Below, piece after piece: positions 1 to 5,396 of a DNA stretch of 5,422 nt. Both the position numbers and the translations under genes were made by a program. The stretch's first letter is position 1. Each line of letters begins with the position of its first letter. Where the stretch lies: NCBI GenBank assembly GCA_017613855.1, contig JAGACY010000259.1:1-5422 (forward strand), given 5' to 3'. The notes under the pieces were generated by a model that saw nothing but the letters and a program-made list of their open reading frames with translations, was not told the DNA's origin and searched no databases. The DNA is from Pseudomonadota bacterium. Its GTDB lineage: Bacteria > Myxococcota > Bradymonadia > UBA4248.

Positions 1-186
1 AAAGCCGCATTCCATGTGACGGTCGTTGGGCTCATCGCTGCCATCATCTGCCTGCTCGCCGGCTGCATCCTGACTTTGGGCAAGTCAAAGGAAGAAGGCA
101 AACGCACGGCCAAAGCTGACAGTGACAAAGAAAGCTTCAAAATAGATGATGAGGATGATGAAGAAAGCGAAGAAGAAGAAGCCTAA
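1..186 (+). CDS. C-terminal end of a membrane protein with an acidic tail (5' part outside window)
   Basis: An open frame runs in from the left edge and stops at TAA 184-186, giving the last 61 residues. About 20 of them (roughly residues 6-27 of the fragment, from HVTVVGLIAA to CILTLG) form a hydrophobic stretch fit for one membrane-spanning helix. A short basic stretch with several Lys and Arg follows, then a highly acidic end rich in Asp and Glu. By the positive-inside rule the tail after the helix is likely cytoplasmic. No start is in the window, and I recognise no family; the fragment is too short to assign a function. The strong terminator 23 bases downstream suggests it is the last gene of its transcript. 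That it is coding rests on frame continuity into the window, the coherent helix plus charged tail, and the terminator position. Confidence 0.7.
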   Translation, partial: KAAFHVTVVGLIAAIICLLAGCILTLGKSKEEGKRTAKADSDKESFKIDDEDDEESEEEEA

Positions 187-208
187 ATCATCCCAATCAT
201 GATTCTGT

Positions 209-243
209 AAAGCCGTTCGTGTTATTTCGGACGGCTTTTTTTG
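209..243 (+). terminator. Rho-independent terminator of the upstream gene
   Basis: An 11-bp stem with one G-T pair forms between AAAGCCGTTCG (209-219) and CGGACGGCTTT (228-238), with an 8-base loop. The 3' arm runs into seven T's (236-242). It lies 23 bases after the stop codon at 184-186, as expected for an intrinsic terminator. It separates the first gene from the kinase gene, so the kinase needs its own promoter. Confidence 0.9.
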
Positions 244-245
244 GT

Positions 246-282
246 TAGGCCGGCTATTTGCTTTTGCAAATACGCCGGCCTA
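246..282 (+). repeat. Palindromic hairpin repeat, copy 1 (complete)
   Basis: The outer arms TAGGCCGGC (246-254) and GCCGGCCTA (274-282) pair over 9 bp. The inner arms TATTTGC (255-261) and GCAAATA (266-272) pair over 7 bp around a TTTT loop. One unpaired C at 273 separates the two stems on the 3' side. Related hairpins lie at 2614-2647, 2646-2682 (both in the opposite orientation) and 5397-5422. All complete copies keep the CGGC arm, the ATA-C-GCC junction with its bulged C, and a very short loop. The copy sits directly behind a terminator in non-coding DNA. It resembles REP-type repeats or small non-autonomous elements; no known family was identified. Confidence 0.85.
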
Positions 283-317
283 CTCGCCTGTGCCTGCGGC
301 CTACGGCTCGTAGTGCT

Positions 318-345
318 TATACTGCGCCGCCAAATGTGCTATTCT
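318..345 (+). promoter_or_regulatory. Weak promoter candidates for the kinase gene
   Basis: The terminator at 209-243 means the kinase should start its own transcript between about 283 and 398. Two -10-like sites are visible: TATACT at 318-323, and an extended -10-like TGCTATTCT at 337-345. Neither has a good -35 at the usual distance. The segment before them (283-313) is G+C rich, repeats CGGCCTAC at 276-283 and 297-304, and contains a small CTACG-GCT-CGTAG hairpin at 301-313. I see no small gene here; the frame 241-447 is not convincing. This is a guess from motif likeness only. Confidence 0.22.
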
Positions 346-398
346 CTGCGAGGATGTGCAATGGCACCGGTATCATTTTGTCATTCAATGGATATCCA

Positions 399-2582
399 AT
401 GGAAGCGACTGCAATTCAAACTCAACGGAACAATGAAAAACAGATAAGCGTGTACAAGAAGGATTCGTCTCAGGAGACACCCAAATCATTGCAGGATAAA
501 TACACGTATGTCCGTGAAATCGGACATGGTACCCAGGGAAGGATTTATCTGGCAAAGCGCAATGAAGATGGCCTGCAGGTGGCGATCAAGCAGTTGAACA
601 TCGAGTCTGTTAAAAACTGGAAGGCGTACGATTTATTCCGGCGCGAATCGGATGTACTGTCATCACTCGATATACCTGGTGTTGCAAAGTTTTACGATGC
701 GATTGAATGCCTCGAAGATGATCCGCCCTGTTCCTATATTGTTCAGGAATATATTGAAGGAAAATCACTCGCCGAAATGATTAAATCGGGGCATCGCTTT
801 GCACTCAACCGGGTTTACGATATTATATTGCAGTTGCTTGCCATTCTTAAAGAATTACATGCGCATGTGCCGCCGGTCATTCATCGCGATATCAAGCCAT
901 CGAATATTTTGCTCAAGCCGCTCGAGGGTGATGATTATCAGGTCTATCTCATCGATTTTGGCGCAGTTGCCAATCCTCAGGTGCAGGGCGGCGGATCGAC
1001 GGTCGCGGGCACATTTGGGTATATGGCACCCGAGCAGATGATGGGCAAACCCGAACCTGCAAGTGATATCTATTCTCTCGGGGCGGTTGCTGTGCATCTG
1101 ATCTCGGGGCGGTCGCCGGCGGATATGCCCGTAAAGGATTTCCACCTCATCTTTGAACCGGATATGCAGAGCATGCCGCCAGCTCTGGTCGCGGCATTGC
1201 GGCGCATGCTCGATCCAAATGTCGAAAATAGACTTTGTGATATCGATATTTTATCAGAATTATTTATCGCATTTTCAAATAGTATATATAGTTCATCCCA
1301 TAACTTTACAGGAGAAAACCTGTCGGATGAAGATTATGAAGCCAGACTTGCACAGGTTCAGAATTATGGCGAGGATGGCAACATTGCGCTTTGGCAAAGA
1401 CTGCCCGATGAGACGCCGAGACAAACGATAGAACTGGTCACAGATCCTCCGATGAAAGTTCTGTCTGAAAAATATGATTTCCCTGAGGGATTTGAACGCC
1501 TCGAAAGAGAAAGGCAGCTTAGTCGATTGGGGGTGCAGAAAGATGCCTGGGAGTCGTGTATGGAGAATAAATTAGGAACTCTCATTTCGATTCCTATTTT
1601 GGGGATCTTTGCGGGGCTCTTATTTTATGCTGTTGGAATGCCACTCTTTGCAATTATTGGTTTGATTCTGGATATTTTAGGAATACATGCCATGCATTTT
1701 GTCGAAAAGCTGATGGGCTTTGGTTTGACATCTTTCTTTGCCTTCATGCGCTTTTGGGGCATTGGCATGGCTATCGTCATTTTGGTTTATATTGGTTTTT
1801 TAATCAGGCACGTATTGAGAAATTTGAACAATGAAAGAACAGCCTCTCAAAAAGCTAAGGAATTAAAGAAAGATCTCATAGAAAAAAAATATATTCCGAT
1901 AGATATGTCCGGAATATTACGCAATCGCCTGCCTTTCATTGATTGCAGTATAAACGATTTGTTGGTTTATGGCCGAAAAACAATCGCCACGGTTACCAAA
2001 ATAGATTATGTCACGGTAGCGGATGCCGATATCGAAACACAGTATTCGCCTGAAAATGGTAAGGCATGCCGGTGTGATTTTTCGTGTCATAGCAGGCCGC
2101 GTTTTGTCATTAGTTATAAATTCAATCCGCCGGATGATTTACGGGTAGAAGATATTATTCACAAGGTTGTTTCCTATACGGATGTAGAATGTTATATCCG
2201 CCCGGGAGATCCATTGCCAATATTATATATGATTATTCCCAAGGGGGAGCGTGTAAGTAAAATGAAAGGTGCTTTGCACAGTGGTATGCATGAACGCGTC
2301 GTCAGCATGCCATTTCCTTATCCGTTGGCAGATCCGTTATTGCCAGGTGATATGATGTTTTGTGATGAGGCGCCTTTGGTGATGGAGGATAAGCCGGAAG
2401 TTGAAGGGCTTTTTATGCAAGATGAGTTCTATCCCCGCGTTCAGAATACTTTATCTGCGATTGTTCAAGATAGAGAGAACAAGAAGGCAAGAAGATTACG
2501 AGGAATTCAGCAGCAGCCGGAGAATTCGAATAGGACGAAAGATAATCTGGATGATCTTTTTCATGAGCTGCTGGCAAGGTAA
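399..2582 (+). CDS. Membrane-linked Hanks-type Ser/Thr protein kinase with DUF3592-like C-terminal region
   Basis: Predicted to phosphorylate Ser/Thr residues of unknown targets. With the start at 399 the protein has 727 residues. The kinase domain spans about 35-285: glycine loop G42-x-G44-x-x-G47, lysine K64 in VAIK, helix-C E83, catalytic H162-R163-D164 with K166 and N169, D186-F187-G188, A210-P211-E212, D223 and R278. All key residues are present, so it should be active. Hydrophobic stretches follow at about 395-412, 414-430 and 452-470. The C-terminal region has C557-x-C559-x3-C563 and, from about 520 to 650, the pattern VYGRKTIATV ... PGDPLPILY ... MPFPYPL, which resembles DUF3592-type beta domains (inference). 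The frame is open back to ATG 258, but that extension would translate the palindromic repeat. ATG 354 has GAGG too close. ATG 399 is preceded by TGGA at 389-392 and leaves about 33 residues before the kinase fold; GTG 450 is also possible. The start is uncertain, the family firm. Confidence 0.92.
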   Translation: MEATAIQTQRNNEKQISVYKKDSSQETPKSLQDKYTYVREIGHGTQGRIYLAKRNEDGLQVAIKQLNIESVKNWKAYDLFRRESDVLSSLDIPGVAKFYDAIECLEDDPPCSYIVQEYIEGKSLAEMIKSGHRFALNRVYDIILQLLAILKELHAHVPPVIHRDIKPSNILLKPLEGDDYQVYLIDFGAVANPQVQGGGSTVAGTFGYMAPEQMMGKPEPASDIYSLGAVAVHLISGRSPADMPVKDFHLIFEPDMQSMPPALVAALRRMLDPNVENRLCDIDILSELFIAFSNSIYSSSHNFTGENLSDEDYEARLAQVQNYGEDGNIALWQRLPDETPRQTIELVTDPPMKVLSEKYDFPEGFERLERERQLSRLGVQKDAWESCMENKLGTLISIPILGIFAGLLFYAVGMPLFAIIGLILDILGIHAMHFVEKLMGFGLTSFFAFMRFWGIGMAIVILVYIGFLIRHVLRNLNNERTASQKAKELKKDLIEKKYIPIDMSGILRNRLPFIDCSINDLLVYGRKTIATVTKIDYVTVADADIETQYSPENGKACRCDFSCHSRPRFVISYKFNPPDDLRVEDIIHKVVSYTDVECYIRPGDPLPILYMIIPKGERVSKMKGALHSGMHERVVSMPFPYPLADPLLPGDMMFCDEAPLVMEDKPEVEGLFMQDEFYPRVQNTLSAIVQDRENKKARRLRGIQQQPENSNRTKDNLDDLFHELLAR

Positions 2583-2613
2583 TGCTTTTGAAATGTGCTG
2601 CATCATTCCATAA

Positions 2614-2647
2614 AAATCGGCGTATTTGCGCAGCAAAAAGCCGATTT
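2614..2647 (-). repeat. Palindromic hairpin repeat, copy 2 (minus orientation)
   Basis: The outer arms AAATCGGC (2614-2621) and GCCGATTT (2640-2647) pair over 8 bp. Inside, TTTGC (2625-2629) and GCAAA (2633-2637) pair around GCA. Read on the minus strand it matches copy 1: CGGC, a T-rich arm, a short loop, then GCAAATA, the bulged C and GCCG. It differs from copy 1 in having a T-T mismatch near the base of the inner stem and different outermost bases. It lies 31 bases after the kinase stop and shares two bases with the next copy. No T-run follows the stem, so it is not a typical intrinsic terminator. Confidence 0.75.
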
Positions 2648-2682
2648 GGCCGGGCGTATCGTCGCAGACGATAGCCGGCCAA
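2646..2682 (-). repeat. Palindromic hairpin repeat, copy 3 (minus orientation)
   Basis: The outer arms TTGGCCGG (2646-2653) and CCGGCCAA (2675-2682) pair over 8 bp. The inner arms TATCGTC (2657-2663) and GACGATA (2667-2673) pair perfectly over 7 bp around GCA. Between them C2655 pairs with G2674, leaving G2654 and G2656 unpaired; on the minus strand G2656 is the same bulged C as in copies 1 and 2. Compared with copy 1, three neighbouring inner base pairs have changed on both arms so that pairing is kept. It abuts copy 2 in the same orientation, forming a tandem pair. Confidence 0.85.
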
Positions 2683-2695
2683 CTTCGAAAAAACA

Positions 2696-2724
2696 TTGAC
2701 AATGCCATAATTTAAGCGTAAAGA
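2696..2724 (+). promoter_or_regulatory. Promoter of the zinc-ribbon/rpsR operon
   Basis: A perfect TTGACA -35 box (2696-2701) is followed after 17 bases by TAAAGA (2719-2724) as the -10. Just downstream comes GCGCGCC (2727-2733), a G+C-rich region around the expected start point near 2731. Such discriminators are typical of stringently controlled ribosomal promoters in other bacteria, which fits an rpsR operon. This would give a leader of roughly 107 bases. The -35 and spacing are good; the -10 is weak. Confidence 0.55.
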
Positions 2725-2731
2725 CTGCGCG

Positions 2732-2822
2732 CCTCGGTTTGGGCGACTGTATCCGGGCGGTCTCCCGAAAGTTCAGAGCAGGTGCTCTGAATGTCCATAA
2801 TACGAGGAATTGACTTGCCGGA
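2732..2822 (+). promoter_or_regulatory. Structured mRNA leader of the rpsR operon, candidate autoregulatory RNA
   Basis: The leader before the 62-aa gene can fold as follows. A closing helix pairs CCTCG (2732-2736) with CGAGG (2803-2807). One hairpin pairs GGG (2741-2743) with CCC (2764-2766) and GACTG (2745-2749) with CGGTC (2758-2762), with loop TATCCGGG (2750-2757). A second hairpin is a perfect 9-bp inverted repeat, TTCAGAGCA (2772-2780) and TGCTCTGAA (2783-2791). The first loop's TCCGG (2752-2756) can also pair with CCGGA (2818-2822), three bases before the AAGGA ribosome binding site (2825-2829). Such a fold could control ribosome access. Leaders of operons encoding bS18 are known in some bacteria to bind the bS6:bS18 pair through a CCG-bearing motif, and CCG occurs here in both partners of the putative pseudoknot; I did not establish membership of that family. 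Alternatively the 9-bp inverted repeat is a DNA operator. Confidence 0.45.
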
Positions 2823-2837
2823 ATAAGGAATTTTTAA

Positions 2838-3026
2838 ATGGCAGCAAAACGTCCTGCTAAGATTTCGACGACCAAGAAAGTTGTCTACAAGAAAAAATGC
2901 GTCGTCTGTGCCGCAAAAGGTACCGATTCAGACATGAGCATCATTAAGATGGTTCGCCATTCCAAACCCAGTGGAATGTTTTGGGTTTGCCCGAAATGCA
3001 ACGCTGAAGTTCCCACCAAAATGTAA
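2838..3026 (+). CDS. Small basic zinc-ribbon protein (62 aa), likely ribosome-associated
   Basis: The protein has a Lys-rich start (residues 4-20) and two cysteine pairs, C21-V-V-C24 and C51-P-K-C54, separated by 26 residues. This is a four-cysteine zinc-ribbon pattern. The very basic N-terminus suggests RNA or ribosome binding. The start is well supported: AAGGA at 2825-2829 lies 8 bases before the ATG. The gene ends 14 bases before rpsR, so the two share a transcript and probably a role in the ribosome. Its size and the CxxC...CPxC pattern recall zinc-type bL33, but the spacing is longer than in the L33 sequences I know and the intervening TTKNKR-like motif is missing, so I do not name it rpmG. 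If zinc binding holds, it would sit in the cytoplasm, on the ribosome or on rRNA. The family is unknown to me. Confidence 0.85.
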   Translation: MAAKRPAKISTTKKVVYKKKCVVCAAKGTDSDMSIIKMVRHSKPSGMFWVCPKCNAEVPTKM

Positions 3027-3040
3027 TCAGGAGAGAGAGA

Positions 3041-3310
3041 ATGGATACCAATACAATTAAGTCTGATGCCAAAGTCCCCGCCCGCGGTGCTGTCCGTCGT
3101 GCCAAACGCAAAGCTTGCCCGTTCAAATCCGATGTTTCTCTGACCATCGATTACAAAGATGTTCAGCTTCTTAAACGTTTCCTCTCCCCACGCGGTAAAA
3201 TTCTGCCTTCGCGCATTACCGGTGTTTCTGCCCGTTTCCAGCGCAAACTTGCCCGCGCTATCAAACGTGCACGCCATATCGCTCTGCTGCCCTATCAGGC
3301 AGAGGATTAG
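3041..3310 (+). CDS. rpsR: 30S ribosomal protein bS18
   Basis: This 89-residue protein is a recognisable bS18, a component of the small-subunit platform that pairs with bS6 and binds the central domain of 16S rRNA. After a basic N-terminal extension come the family hallmarks: C26 in KACPFK, IDYKD (36-40), [10 protein letters not shown] (52-61) and [19 protein letters not shown] (67-85). It is a little longer than the typical 75-80 residues because of the N-terminal extension (about 20 residues). AGGAG at 3029-3033, 7 bases before the ATG, sets the start. It is the second gene after the zinc-ribbon gene. The usual neighbours rpsF and rplI are not here: a terminator and a convergent gene follow, and the gene before it is not rpsF. 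This may be the only bS18 copy moved elsewhere or a second copy; the window cannot tell. It carries a single cysteine, not a CxxC pair. Confidence 0.96.
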   Translation: MDTNTIKSDAKVPARGAVRRAKRKACPFKSDVSLTIDYKDVQLLKRFLSPRGKILPSRITGVSARFQRKLARAIKRARHIALLPYQAED

Positions 3311-3313
3311 TAG

Positions 3314-3413
3314 AGAGACGTTCGCTGGAATGCAGAGACGTTCCCTGGAACACAGAGACGTTCCCTGGAACACAGAGACGTTCCTGCGAACACAGAGACG
3401 TTCCATGGAACGT
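3314..3413 (+). repeat. Tandem array of five 20-bp palindromic units after rpsR
   Basis: Five head-to-tail units of exactly 20 bp begin at 3314, 3334, 3354, 3374 and 3394. Each starts with AGAGACGTTC. Units 2 and 3 are identical (AGAGACGTTCCCTGGAACAC). Unit 1 ends GCTGGAATGC, unit 4 CTGCGAACAC and unit 5 CATGGAACGT. Each unit contains an inverted core of the type GTTCC-CT-GGAAC, and unit 4 keeps GTTC...GAAC arms. Unit 5 lies within a perfect 20-bp palindrome, AGACGTTCCATGGAACGTCT (3396-3415). The array begins 3 bases after the rpsR stop and ends 14 bases before the terminator stem, so it is probably transcribed as the 3' end of the rpsR mRNA. There are no spacers, so it is not a CRISPR array. 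Confidence 0.95.
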
Positions 3414-3429
3414 CTTTACAAAATATTAG

Positions 3430-3458
3430 AAAGACGCGCAGATTGCGCGTCTTTTTTT
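3430..3458 (+). terminator. Rho-independent terminator after rpsR, possibly acting both ways
   Basis: An 11-bp perfect stem, AAAGACGCGCA (3430-3440) with TGCGCGTCTTT (3444-3454), has a GAT loop and a run of seven T's (3452-3458). It ends the zinc-ribbon/rpsR transcript. The minus-strand gene stops 7 bases beyond it at 3465. Read that way the same stem is followed by a looser T-rich tract (TCTAATATTTT), so it may also end that transcript. Confidence 0.93.
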
Positions 3459-3464
3459 GTTCTT

Positions 3465-5219
3465 TTATTCTGCGCACCAGAGTGCTGTACTTATCGCGCG
3501 CCATAACCCAAAGAGCGGGACATCGGTGTCGCCTCTGCAAACTGCATCACAGTATTCTTCGTAGGATGCATTGAGCCCGTGTGCATTCAGGATGTTCTTG
3601 AGCGGTCCTTTGGGTAATGCTTCGATCGACGACAAAATAAGCGGCTTTCCGTAATTTGCAAGCCCATCGTGCATGAGATCGTCGAACGACTGACATTTGG
3701 GATGGGCAATGATTTCGGGCGGCAGCAGAGGGGCGAGTGCTTCCTTATATATAGGACGGTACTCGCCGCCTTCGAGGAAGTACTGCGGCGGAATGCGGGC
3801 ACAGTAGACGTATAGATCGAAGTCAAACAGCGGATCATAAAAATGATGGTTTGTCTGGCGCGCGACGGTGTCGAGTGCCCGGACGTTGCTTTCCCATTCC
3901 CAGGTTTGGAATAGCTTTGCGCGTTCTTCGATGTGCGACATAAAAAATATCGGATCGACCGTTTCCTGGGGGTGTTTTTTGCAAAAATCTATCTGCAGCC
4001 ACCTTTCGGGATCGTTGTAATCCTTTGGTTTTTGTGGGCTCAGCGCGTGATACAGGCGTTTGATTCGCCCATTGGCGAGGTTGCCCAGTATGCGCCGCAA
4101 AGTGGCATAATTTTGGTGTACAGCCTTGAGTTCTTTGACGATGCACGACCATTTTGGGTGTTTGAATAAATGCTGCCACAAGGCTTCGGGGCGAACCTTA
4201 ACAATATAATTGCCGCCGTGACCCGTAATGATGGTGCGGGGTCCGAGTGCGTCCTCAATTGCACGGTTCATGTTGACCGTCGATTCGATGCCCGGTGAAC
4301 ACAAGGGACCGTAACCTTTGCAAGCACGGTAGAGCTGCGGTTGTGACAGCGGCCACGAATCATCCATGGTCAGGCGCGTCAGATGGATGGAAAATGCTTT
4401 TTCGAGTATGTCCATTTCCTGTGATTCATCGCAGGATTGGTGCGCCTGGGAAATCAGCGTGACGGCGTCGGCCGGCCCCGGATGCGATTGGAGCCAGGCC
4501 GCCAGAATGCCCGTAGAATCGAGCCCTCCGGACAGTGTAAAACAAAGGTTTTCTGCAGGAATGCGCGCGGCGGCCTCGATGAGTTCGTGACGCAGTCCCT
4601 CGGCGATGGACGAACGTGCATCCGTCAATGGCTCCCAACTTTGCATTTCCCATAGATTCACTCTTTTGGTCTGGTTATATCTGGGGGCTCGCGGGTTGTC
4701 TTCGACGAAATCCGTCAAAAAGTCCTCGCAGCTGCCAAAAATCCAGTAATGTGACTGCCCGGGCAAAATGCGTTCGCTGCCTTCATAAATGTCTGCCTGA
4801 CCCATATCTGTGTTGTACTGCAGAAACTGCGAAAACCACGCTTCATTGAGCGCGGAATGGGTATGAATCAGCGCATGGTAATCGGGATTTGTTGTAAAAA
4901 TCCTGCGTTCAGGGGTGGACAGCCATGGAATAAAACCAAATGCGTCTCTGAAAATACAGTACTCATCCGACTGTGTATGCCACAAAATCCCGGATGTGGC
5001 ACCGAGATGCCGAGCAAAATCGATTTCTTTAAAATGCCGGATATCCTGCGGTTGATCGAGGTGGCTCAGATACGCGATGAGCGTATGTTTTCGCTTGATG
5101 ACATGCAGTACATGCGGACTTGCTCCATCGAGGGCGGCAAGCTGGTATTGCCCGGAACGATGCAGAATTCGCCATTCCGGCGGCAGCTTCTGAATTGTCG
5201 AAAATAGGATGTCGGTCAT
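3465..5219 (-). CDS. Asparagine synthetase/lasso-cyclase-like ATP-dependent amide-forming enzyme
   Basis: The 584-residue protein has the two-part plan of class B asparagine synthetases. Residues 1-190 resemble the N-terminal glutaminase fold (RDAFGFIPWL 91-100, RIFTTNPDYHAL 106-117, YEGSERILPGQ 145-155). The residue after the initiator Met is Thr, not the catalytic Cys, so it should not release ammonia from glutamine. The synthetase half has the PP-loop SGGLDS (230-235), which binds ATP to adenylate a carboxylate. The later AsnB motif reads GHGGNY (333-338), where relatives often have GxGGDE. Near the C-terminus YDPLFDFDLYVYCARIPP (461-478), GGEYRPIYKEAL (484-495) and LWRAISTALW (572-581) match the cyclase-like branch that includes lasso peptide cyclases. 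It may form an amide on a peptide, sugar or small molecule; the substrate is unknown. No precursor, protease or transporter is in view. ATG at 5219-5217 is the only good start, with no clear Shine-Dalgarno site. Confidence 0.9.
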   Translation of the reverse strand: MTDILFSTIQKLPPEWRILHRSGQYQLAALDGASPHVLHVIKRKHTLIAYLSHLDQPQDIRHFKEIDFARHLGATSGILWHTQSDEYCIFRDAFGFIPWLSTPERRIFTTNPDYHALIHTHSALNEAWFSQFLQYNTDMGQADIYEGSERILPGQSHYWIFGSCEDFLTDFVEDNPRAPRYNQTKRVNLWEMQSWEPLTDARSSIAEGLRHELIEAAARIPAENLCFTLSGGLDSTGILAAWLQSHPGPADAVTLISQAHQSCDESQEMDILEKAFSIHLTRLTMDDSWPLSQPQLYRACKGYGPLCSPGIESTVNMNRAIEDALGPRTIITGHGGNYIVKVRPEALWQHLFKHPKWSCIVKELKAVHQNYATLRRILGNLANGRIKRLYHALSPQKPKDYNDPERWLQIDFCKKHPQETVDPIFFMSHIEERAKLFQTWEWESNVRALDTVARQTNHHFYDPLFDFDLYVYCARIPPQYFLEGGEYRPIYKEALAPLLPPEIIAHPKCQSFDDLMHDGLANYGKPLILSSIEALPKGPLKNILNAHGLNASYEEYCDAVCRGDTDVPLFGLWRAISTALWCAE

Positions 5220-5289
5220 TTGGTATTTGTTCGTAATGAGGTTGGGCTGATGTGCGTGTGGTTGCTTCCATTAATAATGATGTCTTTGT

Positions 5290-5318
5290 GTATTAAGAAA
5301 AACAATGGTTGATTACAA
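5290..5318 (-). promoter_or_regulatory. Candidate promoter of the asparagine-synthetase-like gene
   Basis: The 200 bases upstream of this gene hold no other gene. The part from about 5265 to 5345 is clearly more A+T rich than its surroundings, as promoters often are. On the minus strand TTGTAA (5318-5313) and TAATAC (5295-5290) are 17 bases apart. The -10 match is poor and other A+T-rich choices exist, so this only marks the likely place. Confidence 0.25.
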
Positions 5319-5396
5319 TAATTATTCACTATTCATTTGAATTGCAATCTTGATGGGAAAATCGCTATACGCATCGTTGCTTTTTTTATTAGGATG

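Noticed and set aside
241..447. A 68-aa plus-strand frame before the kinase
   Set aside because: It starts in the terminator T-run, is translated from the hairpin repeat, and overlaps the kinase start with no ribosome site.
2614..2682. Calling the hairpins after the kinase an intrinsic terminator
   Set aside because: The stems are strong, but neither is followed by a T-run on the plus strand; they fit the repeat family better.
2726..2837. tRNA or other known RNA gene in the leader
   Set aside because: No cloverleaf, T-loop consensus or acceptor stem could be formed; only the leader hairpins are visible.
2838..3026. Naming the 62-aa protein rpmG (bL33)
   Set aside because: Size and cysteine pairs fit loosely, but the spacing between pairs is longer and the usual central motif is absent.
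2885..3406. A 173-aa open frame on the minus strand opposite the zinc-ribbon gene, rpsR and part of the tandem array
   Set aside because: It is antisense to two well-supported genes, its first 30 residues are translated from the 20-bp array, and it resembles no family.
3314..3413. CRISPR-like array
   Set aside because: The 20-bp units touch each other with no spacers, and no cas gene is present.
5029..5271. An 80-aa minus-strand frame overlapping the start of the asparagine-synthetase-like gene, considered as a small RiPP precursor or partner
   Set aside because: It overlaps the larger gene over most of its length in another frame, with no leader/core pattern or ribosome site.
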